A stretch of 64,000 bases of DNA, from positions 10,372,583 to 10,436,582 of the forward strand of contig CM026428.1 in assembly GCA_014871385.1 (NCBI GenBank), written 5' to 3'. The first letter of the stretch is position 1. Each line of letters begins with the position of its first letter. The DNA comes from Ceratodon purpureus (lineage: Eukaryota; Streptophyta; Bryopsida; Pseudoditrichales; Ditrichaceae). The notes below the pieces were generated by a model. It saw only the letters and a program-made list of their open reading frames with translations, was not told the origin of the DNA and searched no databases. The translations under genes were made by a program, and so were the position numbers. Shown here one piece after another: positions 36,301 to 45,706 of this stretch.

Positions 36301-39300
36301 CTCGGTGCCGAGGACCCATGCTCAGGGCACCAGCTCAGTGCATGTAGTTCTTCTTGTTTGTTCTAGAGCGCTTTCTAGCTACCTCGCTGCCCTAGGTACA
36401 ATGCCTCGGTGCCAATGACTACTGCTGGTTCAGGCTGTAACTTACATGTTGGTCGTACGTAATGCAGGTACTTCAAGTACGAGCTACTGGCGAAAGGGGC
36501 AATCTTAAAGGATGATCTTCCGATATTTCTTCAGGCTTGGGTTGATCGCTCCAGTCCCAGTTGCATGTTTTCTGCTGCTCAGCAACGAACCTGGACCACA
36601 TCGCATCTTAGCGCCGGTGCGTGGTACCTAGATTGCCTATCCAGCTTCACCCCATCGTTTGAAGTTGAGCTCAGGAAGTCGAGAGACTCCGTAGGTGAAT
36701 CTGGGGCTGAGATGCAAGATCTTCTCGGGATCGAAGACGAGGCAGAGAGAGCAAAGGCCTTGAAGCGCCGCGTTGAGGAGGATCGCAGGAAGGCACAGAA
36801 GATCAAGGAGGCCGAGGAGAAGGCGCTTCAGAGGGAGGAGGAGAAGCAGCAGAAGGCCGCGGAGAAGAGTTCGAAGAAAGGCAAGAGGAAAGTGAAGTCT
36901 CCCGGCGGGGATGTTGTAAAAAGTCCTATAAGCAATTCGGGATCACAGGCACCTCCGAACTCAAGGGGCACAAAGCGCAATGTGGACTCTACGTACGAAG
37001 AAGCTCTCACTCAGGTCCCTAACATTAATGTAGGTGAGGAGGAGGGGAGCAACAACCGCGAGCTCATCATCAATTCCTCACTGAAGGATGTCCTGGCGGG
37101 GTCCTCTAATAACTTCACCCAAGCCTACCTCGACATCAAGAGCTTCCTGCTGAAGGTACTTTCCAACGTGCAATTGATTTCATCCAGGATACTGTAACCG
37201 TGCGCATGAAAATGTGGCCACGGGGTGCTATTTCGTTGTAGTCGTAAGTTAGAGTGATTTCGGCTTTGACTCCTTATTGAGGAGTACTTTGCTTGATATT
37301 GTGCAGCAGTCGGAAGGGAGATCCCTGCGCTTCAGGGGCGAGCCGAGGGTGCATCCGTTTGTTGACCTCATCATTGCGGACATTCCTGAGGGTCTGCCGG
37401 TCCCTGGAGTTTCCGATCCTCCCACATCCATCCCCTCATGGAATATTGACACCGATAACTGCTTGCAGCCCATTTTCGATTTCGCCGACAACCATTTACA
37501 TGATGATGGGGCCGTCATATTATTCCACCCCTTTCGTGCCTCAACAAAGGGTGAGATCTTCGGGTACTGCGACGCCTTTGAGTTTGAAGTTCGGGAAGAG
37601 TGGTGGGGGACGAATAAGCTTCACCTCACATCTCCCATCAATCCTACACTGACGGTAAGCTCACTTCTGGGTCACCCCTAGTACAGTTTGTCATTGGTAT
37701 ATCTTCAGCCCATTGAAGCAACCTCGCAGCCCCTGGCATAATGCCTCGGTGCCGAGGGCTCCTGCTGAGGGCTCCAACTGTGATGAGTGCATCATGTTCT
37801 TCTTGCGGCTCTGGGGCCCATTGAAGCAACCTCGCAGCCCTTGGCATTATGCCTCGGTGCCGAGGACAGTTGCTGAGGGCTCCAGCTCTGGTCAGTGCAT
37901 GTAGTTCTTCATGTTTATTCTAGAGCCCTGTGAAGCAACCTCGCAGCCCCTGGCAAAACGCCTCGGTGCCGAGGGCTCCTGCTGAGGGCTCCAACTGTGA
38001 TGAGTGCATCATGTTCTTCTTGCTGCTCTGGGGCCCACTGAAGCAACCTCGCAGCCCTTGGCATAATGCCTCGGTGCCGAGGACAGTTGCTGAGGGCTCC
38101 AGCTCTGGTCAGTGCATGTAGTTCTTCATGTTTATTCTAGAGCCCTGTGAAGCAACCTCGCAGCCCCTGGCAAAATGCCTCGGTGCCGAGGGCTCCTGCT
38201 GAGGGCTCCAACTGTGATGAGTGCATCATGTTCTTCTTGCTGCTCTGGGGCCCACTGAAGCAACCTCGCAGCCCTTGGCATAATGCCTCGGTGCCGAGGA
38301 CAGTTGCTGAGGGCTCCAGCTCTGGTCAGTGCATGTAGTTCTTCATGTTTATTCTAGAGCCCTGTGAAGCAACCTCGCAGCCCCTGGCATTATGCCTCGG
38401 TGCCGAGGGCTCCTGCTGAGGGCTCCAACTGTGATGAGTGCATCATGGTCTTCTTGGTGCTCTGGGGCCCATTGAAGCAACCTCGCAGCCCCTGGCAAAA
38501 TGCCTCGGTGCCGAGGACAGTTGCTGAGGGCTCCAGCTCTGGTCAGTGCATGTAGTTCTTCATGTTTGTTCTAGAGCCCTGTGAAGCAACCTCGCAGCCC
38601 CTGGCATAATGCCTCGGTGCCGAGGGCTCCTGCTGAGGGCTCCAACTGTGATGAGTGCATCATGTTCTTCTTGCTGCTCTGGGGCCCATTGAAGCAACCT
38701 CGCAGCCCTTGGCATTATGCCTCGGTGCCGAGGACAGTTGCTGAGGGCTCCAGCTCTGGTCAGTGCATGTAGTTCTTCATGTTTATCCTAGAGCCCTGTG
38801 AAGCAACCTCGCAGCCCCTGGCATAATGCCTCGGTGCCGAGGGCTCCTGCTGAGGGCTCCAACTGTGATGAGTGCATCATGTTCTTCTTGCTGCTCTGGA
38901 GCCCATTGAAGCAACCTCGCAGCCCTTGGCATAATGCCTCGGTGCCGAGGACCGTTGCTGAGGGCTCCAGCTCTGGTCAGTGCATGTAGTTCTTCATGTT
39001 TGTTCTAGAGCCCTGTGAAGCAACCATTGTTCTTCCTTGTTTTACAGACAATGAAGTTCGGGATTCTACTGGCTGTGAGGAGCTTCAAGTCCGGCGGCCG
39101 CAAATCCCGGTTCTCATTTCGCGAGGTGCCTGCACTGGAGCGCCTTGGATACGATGTTGGTCGGGATGATGTCCTGCAAAACCACGTTTCCCGTGGCACC
39201 CAGCTCATGAATGCCTCAAGGCCCTGGCGCGGCCCTCGCGAGAAGTCCGTTCCTCTTCTGCAGATGCTCATCGAGGCCACGACCGACCCTGGAAGTGTGG

Positions 39301-40040
39301 TTCTTGACTGCACGACCTCGACTGGTAAGCTACAGTCCTCTACGTTATAGTTCTCAGTTTCCATTTTCCAGGTATCCTCAGTAACGACCTTGCTCTCCCT
39401 CTCAGGTTCCTCAATTCATGCATGCCGACATGCTGATCGGCATATTGTTGGATTGGAGGCCGACCAGGAGATCTTCGCAGCTGTATTGAAACCTCTCATT
39501 CGAACTACTGCTGCCCCGAACGTTACTACCGCAAGACTGGTCACTAGTGAGGATCCCGATGGAGAAGTCAATGTGACAAAGGTTGCAAAGAGGTCCCGGT
39601 TCACTACGTGAGTTTAGAAACTTGTTTTCTAATGTTACGTACTCTTTATAATATGATTTGCTCTGGACTGGATTTATGAACATTGTGCCATTTATATTTG
39701 CAGATGCGGCATTCTGAGCACTTCAATGAATCTTCCTTTTTTTTGTCATCCACATTTTTTCCCAAGCCCCCCAAAGTCATGGCATCTTCCCAGTTACGCG
39801 AACGATGCAGCTATTCAACTAGCTCGTGGCAACCACCGTACCTTTCAGTCCAGAAACCCCCCTAGTAGGACTCTGGAATTCATCGATAGCGAAGCCCTTG
39901 AGTCGGATGGTGAGGCTGTTTCTGATGGTGGAGCTTCCTTCAGTAGTTCCTCGAGTATCACCTCCTCCTCATCCGAGCATACAGACTCGAGCGTCACTTT
40001 GTTCAGTACAGATCCTAGCGACTCCAATCATCTGATGTAG
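27391..40040 (+). CDS. 14-exon gene: nuclear coiled-coil protein with N4/N6 DNA methyltransferase-like C-terminus
   Basis: Exons 27391-27669, 28223-28321, 28489-28587, 30840-30914, 32742-33358, 33462-33651, 34381-34572, 34683-34904, 35016-35251, 36468-37155, 37307-37654, 39048-39324, 39406-39607 and 39704-40040. All introns are GT-AG, phases match and the total is 1287 codons. The N-terminus is very basic (RRRLRRKRR), a likely nuclear signal. A Glu/Lys coiled coil (AERAKALKRRVEEDRRKAQK) is near residues 750-815. Exons 11-13 look like a permuted beta-class DNA amino-methyltransferase: motif IV-like VDLIIADIPEG (usual DPPY) near 918-930, then PLLQMLIEATTDPGSVVLD-CTTSTG (usual DPFxGSGTT) and HIVGLEADQEIF near 1090-1132. 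The altered catalytic motifs suggest a DNA- or SAM-binding pseudo-enzyme or a very divergent enzyme. The tail is Ser-rich. Five introns hold minisatellite arrays. It lies head to head with the MULE transposase. Confidence 0.65.
28655..30775 (+). repeat. Minisatellite array, intron 3 (~20 units of 108 bp)
   Basis: The unit has the core GCAGCCCTTGGCATGAAG, then CCTCGGTGCCGAGG, then ATGCTGGGGGCTCC, then TTGTTATGTTGATTTGTAAG and a C-rich stretch ending CTAG. The period is 108 bp, a multiple of three, so antisense frames stay open. Inner units are nearly identical and the first two (28.66-28.80 kb) are diverged, as expected for a homogenised array. Confidence 0.95.
30945..32700 (+). repeat. Minisatellite array, intron 4 (~16 units of 108 bp)
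   Basis: Same unit and orientation as intron 3, with several alternating subtypes (…CTTCTTTGTACATTTTAAAG variant versus TTGTTATGTTGATTTGTAAG variant; ATGAAGCC versus TTCATGCC). The last unit near 32,600 is diverged. Confidence 0.95.
33705..34300 (+). repeat. Minisatellite array, intron 6 (~5 diverged units)
   Basis: Units of about 109 bp with the same core, GCAGCCCTTGGCTTA then GCCTCGGTGCCG, but a different linker (CAGCATGTCGTTTTTACTCT, AGAGCCCTGTGAAGC). Divergence increases toward the 3' end. Confidence 0.9.
35290..36430 (+). repeat. Minisatellite array, intron 9 (dimeric 217-bp higher-order repeat)
   Basis: About ten monomers arranged as alternating types A (CCCCTGGCA...GAGGGCTCCTGCTGAGGGCTCC) and B (CCCTTGGCA...GAGGACAGTTGCTGAGGGC) repeating every 217 bp. 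The dimers are nearly identical to those in intron 11. Confidence 0.95.
37710..39025 (+). repeat. Minisatellite array, intron 11 (dimeric 217-bp higher-order repeat)
   Basis: About twelve monomers, six A-B dimers of 217 bp, nearly identical to the intron 9 dimers and in the same orientation. The array ends just before the exon 12 acceptor (TTGTTTTACAG). Confidence 0.95.
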
Positions 40041-40750
40041 GAACCCAGTCACGTGATTAGCCTTCTGTTGAGTTAGTCTACACGGTATTTGTATTTGCTT
40101 TCCAAGTAATGAACATTCACGACTATATATTTATACAATACGGTGGCCCATAAGCAACTACGCTGCAAAGGGCCCTAGCACATGGCAAAGCAGATGATAA
40201 AATCACCACATGATAAAATTAGCACTTTCTAAAATTACTGTGATGGAGTGCTGCACGGTCGCTTCAATTCGCTCCATTACGAACGACAAACATACATCCG
40301 TTGACCAGACTGTGAGCCCCTGAAAGGAGAGTTTCGCACCGAGGCATTGCCATGTGAGCCACGGTTGCTTCATTGGGCTCCAGTAACAACTGTAACAAAT
40401 CATGAATTCACCAGAGTCACGGACCCAATGAAGTCTGCTCGGGGCCGAGGCATTGTGCCAAGGGCTGCGACGTTGATCCAGAGGGCCCTAGCGAAGGGAT
40501 AAAAGTAAAAACAATGACCATAATGAGATGGCATAAGGGATTCTGATTTCAGTGGAGGAGATGGCATAAGGGGTTACATATGGATGTTAAGTTCAGGTTA
40601 CACGATGCGAATATGACCGGTAAATTATCAACTTTTATTGACTTCCTTGGTAATACTTCAGAAACTTACAGATATCCTTCAGGAATAACATTACCCTGTT
40701 CGACTCCAAACAGTGCAACCACTCAATATTCCTAGCTGAAGTGAGCCTAA
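40041..40750. repeat. Non-coding spacer with two isolated minisatellite-like units (reverse orientation)
   Basis: Downstream flank of the methyltransferase-like gene. At about 40,330-40,395 (CGCACCGAGGCATTGCC) and 40,435-40,490 (GGGGCCGAGGCATTGTGCC, AAGGGCTGCGA) are single diverged copies of the minisatellite core in the opposite orientation to the arrays. No gene otherwise. Confidence 0.55.
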
Positions 40751-41404
40751 CTAGCCTAGATTTACGAGGGTCAACCCTGAGTATTGCGATAAAGCCCCTG
40801 TGATTGAGTTAGTGGATACCCAAGACAGACCCGCTCTGCTCCAATTCGTCACTGTTCTACTCATGTTGCTAGGTCCAATGAGGGAGTCTACGACTGAGAA
40901 AACCATAAGGTTTGCGTAGTCATCGTGGAGGTACTTTTCTTTCCAGAAATCTGCACGCAAAAATGTTGGACCATGAGGCATACTCGGCTGCGTAAATGCC
41001 AGGACAATAGTATTCTGGTCAGGGACGGTTCCTCCGCGTCCTAAACCGAGCACTTGCGCCGCTCCGGTGTCTTCTGCCTCCGGAATAAGTATTCCTCCTG
41101 TCATCGCCTCCTTGAATCCAAGCCCGTACTCCCAAACCATAAGCATCATGCATTTCATGTTCGGAGGGAGATTACTACTTTTATCACTATCTAAAGCAGA
41201 ATGAACTGACGACGGGAAGATCTTCAGCAGCCATGTCTTATGATACTGGTACCACTGTTCCGGAGACTTGTATGGATAGTACCGGATGTTGGAATCCGCC
41301 CGCCTTCTACGTATAACTATATCTCCAACCTGCGGTTCAAGCATGGTCCCAAGGTTGAGCAAGAACTGTGTTCCAGAGTGGAGGCTAAACATGAGAGGAG
41401 ACAT
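40751..41404 (-). CDS. Unknown protein, 217 residues, convergent to the methyltransferase-like gene
   Basis: A single ORF from an ATG at 41404 to a stop at 40751, about 710 bp from the end of the convergent plus-strand gene. It has a basic stretch (VIRRRRADSN) and many Trp/Tyr residues, without a recognisable motif. A TATATA-containing sequence at 41,498-41,506 lies about 95 bp upstream and could serve as its TATA region. It may be a third gene of the same element, or host. Confidence 0.4.
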   Translation of the reverse strand: MSPLMFSLHSGTQFLLNLGTMLEPQVGDIVIRRRRADSNIRYYPYKSPEQWYQYHKTWLLKIFPSSVHSALDSDKSSNLPPNMKCMMLMVWEYGLGFKEAMTGGILIPEAEDTGAAQVLGLGRGGTVPDQNTIVLAFTQPSMPHGPTFLRADFWKEKYLHDDYANLMVFSVVDSLIGPSNMSRTVTNWSRAGLSWVSTNSITGALSQYSGLTLVNLG

Positions 41405-41976
41405 AGTTAGGAGGCAGAAAATGATGATATACTATCCGCCTTAGAATGAAATGAGCATTCAGGTCTTTTGAGTCAAGCATGTTCTTCTCGCACCTGATAT
41501 ATAAAGCACGCTGCCGTCAACGTGACGCCTCGTTGTCGCCGGCATTTCCTTGATATTCACGTTTCTCTATCCAGGTTTCTGACTGTAATTCCTCATACAT
41601 TATGATACACAGCCTCCAAGTCTAGTCTCCGGCGGGCAGATTGTGGGTGGTCCGGTGCATTATTCGATACACATGATATGGAGCCGGCGCCAGCACGGCA
41701 GATTTAAGTTTCACACGAAAATGTCAGTTCTTGATACTCCAGCACGAAACAGTACAGTTCAGATGGCCTTTGACAGGGGCAAGCCCGGAATTATCTTTGT
41801 TTTGATTTTGCCCATGTATGGTTAAGATTGTAAGCGAATAGTTAATGAAAGACGTATGAGCTCAAATAGCACAGTCTACGCTGATTCGTTAACATTAAAA
41901 AAATGGAATTCACAGAGACTTAGAAAATCATGAATACATTTGATTAACTCGATTATTATATTAAGAGTACCCTAAA
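41405..41976. other. AT-rich spacer, no supported gene
   Basis: Holds TATATAAAG at 41,498-41,506 and a 60-codon plus-strand ORF at 41643-41825 with no domain. Nothing else recognised. Confidence 0.3.
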
Positions 41977-42340
41977 CCGTATTACGCATCTTCTGCTATG
42001 TTACATTTTAACTGAAGCCACATAATCATTTAATTTATTATATTCTTTTCTTTCTTTCACGCTTATTGGTTTTCCCCTTCTTCGTAAATGTTATTAAACA
42101 TATTCCATTTCTTTCTGGAATTGTTTTTCTCGTCATGCTTATTTGATTTGTATTTTAATTAGCTTTCTTTTTTATTTTAAATGGTATACGACTTATTTGT
42201 TGTTTTTATTTTGGGAGACGAAACCCACTAAGCCATATCCTAAGTTCGAATCACCGAATGTCCATTCTCACAGGCCTGCCCTTTAATTTAAGTTCGTTCT
42301 CTAAGATGAAGTTGGTCAATTATATCCAAGCAGTCTTGAC
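41977..42340 (+). repeat. AT-rich repeat, partial copy 1
   Basis: Begins CCGTATTACGCATCTTCTGC and runs to CAGTCTTGAC, then gives way directly to a second copy. It is a shortened tandem copy of the 674-bp repeat that follows. Confidence 0.8.
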
Positions 42341-42341
42341 A

Positions 42342-43015
42342 CCGTATTACGCATCTTGTGCTATGTTACATTTTAACTGAAGTCACATAATCATTTAATT
42401 TATTACATTCTTTTCTTTCTTTCATGCTTATTCTTTTTCCCCTTCTTCGTACATGTTATTAAACTTATTCCATTTCTTTCTGAAATTGTTTTTCCCTTCA
42501 TGGTCTATAACTTGATTTTTATTTTAATTCCCTTTCTTTTTTATTTTGAATGGTATACGACTTATTTGTTGTTTTTTTTTTGGGAGACGAAACCCACTAA
42601 GCCATATCCTAAGTTCGAATCACGAAATGTCCATTTTCACAGGCCTGCCCTTTAATTCAAGTTCGTTCTCTAAGATGAAGTTGGTCAATTATATCCAAGC
42701 AGTCTTGACATCAAGTAATGTTATTTGCAAGCACAGTAATTTTTTATATTTTTAACCCATGCAGTCACACTAACTAATGCAGTCAGAGTAATTATTTATA
42801 TTTTTAACCCATGCAGTCACACTAATTAATGCAATCACAGTAATTTCTGCTTCAAGTACGCAGCACTTATCCGGCTGTCGAGACCGCAGCACTTCAAACT
42901 GTTTTGACGAAATTATTAACCACATTATTAACTCCCAAACCACATTATTAACTCGCAAAGCAAAGCACATTATCCCATAAGCATTGTAAACCCTGGATTT
43001 CACTTCGATATAACC
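42342..43015 (+). repeat. AT-rich repeat, copy 2 (674 bp)
   Basis: Runs from CCGTATTACGCATCTTGTG to ACTTCGATATAACC. It is nearly identical to 44006-44678. It contains a B-box-like AAGTTCGAATCAC, two or three ~48-bp internal repeats around ATTTTTAACCCATGCAGTCA, and no coding capacity. Confidence 0.85.
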
Positions 43016-43049
43016 AATGCCACGTAGAACACAATGTAAAAGGACCAGA

Positions 43050-43240
43050 GTTCGAGCCCCCAGCGGGAGTCCTCGGACCGGGGCCTTATGCCAAGGGCTG
43101 CGAGGTTGCTTACAAATCAACATAAAAAGACCAGAGTTCGAGCCCCTAGTGGGAGTCCTCGGCACCGAGGCATGATGCCAAGGGCTGCGAGGCTTGCTAG
43201 AGGGGCACACAATGCAACTTACAAATCAATGCAGCGAGTA
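43050..43240 (-). repeat. Two isolated minisatellite-type units
   Basis: Two monomers read as GAGTTCGAGCCCC...GTCCTCGGcACCGAGGC...GCCAAGGGCTGCGAGG on the plus strand, i.e. reverse orientation relative to the intronic arrays. Here the linker has a B-box-like GAGTTCGAGCCCC. Confidence 0.75.
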
Positions 43241-43244
43241 TGCC

Positions 43245-43470
43245 TGAAAGGGCTCTGGTTCGAATCCCATTAACTACAATAAAATCTGCAGTTGCTTCGC
43301 AGTCTTTTTCTCTCTCTTTTCGCCTAGACCCTAGAAATGTTGTTTTACCTTCTGAATCTATGTATCCAGTGGTCCACATTACCTATTTTCTACTATGTTA
43401 TGTTTTAACTCAAGTCACCTACTGATTTACTTTATTATATTAAGAATACCTTTAAGCAACCATTTTGTTG
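43245..43470 (+). repeat. SINE-like segment with tRNA B-box motif, copy 1
   Basis: GGCTCTGGTTCGAATCCCAT contains a perfect pol III B box (GGTTCGAATCC). It is followed by TGCAGTTGCTTCGCAGTC, TTTTTCTCTCTC and a ~170-bp body that recurs at 43,750-44,000. No convincing A box was found at the usual distance, so the SINE assignment is tentative. Confidence 0.45.
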
Positions 43471-43680
43471 CTAAAATGGAAGATTAGAGCGAGATTGTTC
43501 ATAGAGACTGTGGTTCTTATAGGAGCCCCTTTCTAGAGACTTAACACTTATCAATTCGTAAATTACAAAAGCCGCTTTGTAGAGACTTATCAGTTATCAA
43601 TTCGTAAATGTAAGAAGTAACTAATTAAAATCTAAACTATTCTGTGTTCCTCTTGAACTGAGAAGAACAACGTCATGCAC
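43471..43680. other. AT-rich spacer
   Basis: Contains a short internal duplication of TTCGTAAATTACAA-type sequence with ACTTATCA around 43,540-43,610. No gene. Confidence 0.3.
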
Positions 43681-43684
43681 TGAC

Positions 43685-44004
43685 CAGAGTTGGAGTCCCC
43701 CAGCATTGGTCCTTGGCACCGAGGCATTATTTGAAGGGCAGCGAGGTTGCTTCAAAGGGCTCTGGTTCGAATCCCACTAACAACACACAGTAAGCAGTTT
43801 CATATCCCCCACCAGGGGTCCCTACCAAAAAAACCTGCAGTTGCTTCGCAGTCTTTTTCTCTCTCTTTTCGCGTAGACTCTAAGAATGTTGTTTTACTTC
43901 CTAAATCTATGTATCGACTGCAAGATATTACCTATTTTCTTCTATGTTACATTCTAACTTAAGGTACATAATCACTTCGATTATTATATTAAGAGTACCC
44001 TAAA
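43685..44004 (+). repeat. Minisatellite-type unit fused to SINE-like segment, copy 2
   Basis: A single diverged minisatellite unit (CCAGAGTTGGAGTCCCCCAG, TTGGCACCGAGGCATTAT, GGGCAGCGAGGTTGC) runs straight into GGCTCTGGTTCGAATCCCAC and the same body as 43,245-43,470. The body ends at the start of the third AT-rich repeat copy. Confidence 0.55.
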
Positions 44005-44005
44005 C

Positions 44006-44678
44006 CGTATTACGCATCTTGTGCTATGTTACATTTTAACTGAAGTCACATAATCATTTAATTTATTACATTCTTCTCTTTCTTTCATGCTTATTCTCTT
44101 TCCCCTTCTTCGTACATGTTATTAAACTTATTCCATTTCTTTCTGAAATTGTTTTTCCCTTCATGGTCTATAACTTGATTTTTATTTTAATTCCCTTTCT
44201 TTTTTATTTTGAATGGTATACGACTTATTTGTTGTTTTTTTTTGGGAAAACAAAACCCACTAAGCCATATCCTAAGTTCGAATCACAAAATGTCCATTCT
44301 CACAGGCCTGCCCTTTAATTCAAGTTCGTTCTCTAAGATGAAGTTCGTCAATTATATCCAAGCAGTCTTGACATCAAGTAATCTTATTTGCAAGCACAGT
44401 AATTTTTTATATTTTTAACCCATGCAGTCACAGTAACTAATGCAGTCAGAGTAATTATTTATATTTTTAACCCATGCAGTCACACTAATTAATGCAATCA
44501 CAGTAATTTCTGCTTCAAGTACGCAGCACTTATCCGGCTGTCGAGACCGCAGCACTTCAAACTGTTTTGACGAAATTATTAACCACATTATTAACTCCCA
44601 AACCACATTATTAACTCGCAAAGCAAAGCACATTATCCCATAAGCATTGTAAACCCTGGATTTCACTTCGATATAACC
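44006..44678 (+). repeat. AT-rich repeat, copy 3 (673 bp)
   Basis: Near-identical partner of 42342-43015, from CCGTATTACGCATCTTGTG to TTCGATATAACC. Confidence 0.85.
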
Positions 44679-45706
44679 GAACCTGCAACATTATAATTTC
44701 GTCACTTGGGCAGTGGCTTCGGTGTGTTATACTTCCCGAGAGAAAACAATGGACGTCGTACCTCGCAAAGGGTAATCGCCGGGGCCATTCCCAAACTGAC
44801 ATAAACAAATTCAAATCGGATAAAACAAAAAATCTGAAAAAAGAAAATCTGCAGTTGCTGAGCAGTCTTTTTATCTCTCTTTCTACCTAGACCTTATAAT
44901 TATAATAGACTCAACGACTAAATTGAAATCCATTCTATTAATGGAGACAATTCCAAGTAGTCTAATAGTGGTCAAGAATTTATCCTTTGTCTCTCTTACA
45001 TGGCTATACTTTATATTGATATTAGACTTACTTTATATTGATAATAGACTTAGATACTAAGCAAAGGATAAGACTGTATTCATAAAAAATTCCTGAATAA
45101 TCTGATAGTCTTCATTACCTAAATCTGTATCCATGCATGCACGGGAATAGGCACGCACGGTGATAGGTGTTTTTAAGGTCATGCTTTTTGAAAATAAAAA
45201 TAAAAATAAAACCAACATGCTGCAGTTATAGAGTGTGAGAAACTTCACCAAAAACATCAAAATATCCGCAAACTTACCGCTCACCGCTCTCCGCTCACCG
45301 CTCAAGGCTCGCAGAATAGCATTTCCCCACCGGCGGGGACGGACGTAGTGAGGCCATGCAAGAGAACAATCTGATAGGAGAGCTGACCTCCTCACCATAT
45401 CCCCATTCACGCTAGAGCCGTCTCATGTACTTACCTTAGAGTCTGGATCGACTGTGACTGCGCACGTCTTGTTCAACATCGTTGAGGTACGTCTGGGACG
45501 GACTGAAGAGTAGGCCCACTGCGGGTCTCTTAGAACCGCATGGGCCTTGGTCGCTCCTGGTTCAGTTCAGAAGCCAAGAGAGTCGAAACGAAGATTGTAC
45601 ATGCGCCTTGTCATGTTTGAGTCAGTGTAGTAAGAAATCGCCTTGATGATCATACTAACCCCTTCCCATGTAGACATATTGCAGGACTGTTAACGTTACG
45701 GTGATC
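44679..45706. other. Non-coding; 5' region of the second CACTA-type gene
   Basis: Includes another partial copy of the TGCAGTTGCT...CAGTCTTTTTATCTCTC block near 44,850. At 45,258-45,315 it has CATCAAAATATCCGCAAA, CTTACCGCTCACCGCTC and CGCTCAAGGCTCGCA, the same block as the 5' side of the TNP2-type transposon. An intron-like TTGCAG precedes the ATG at 45707. Confidence 0.45.

Noticed and set aside
35402-38989. Series of identical 63-codon plus-strand ORFs every 217 bp
   Set aside because: They are frames through the dimeric minisatellite in introns 9 and 11, not genes.
43245-43780. Functional tRNA gene at GGTTCGAATCC
   Set aside because: Only the B box is present; no cloverleaf or A box can be drawn around it.
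45057-45410. 117-codon minus-strand ORF
   Set aside because: It overlaps the conserved non-coding block shared with the other CACTA locus and has no recognisable domain.
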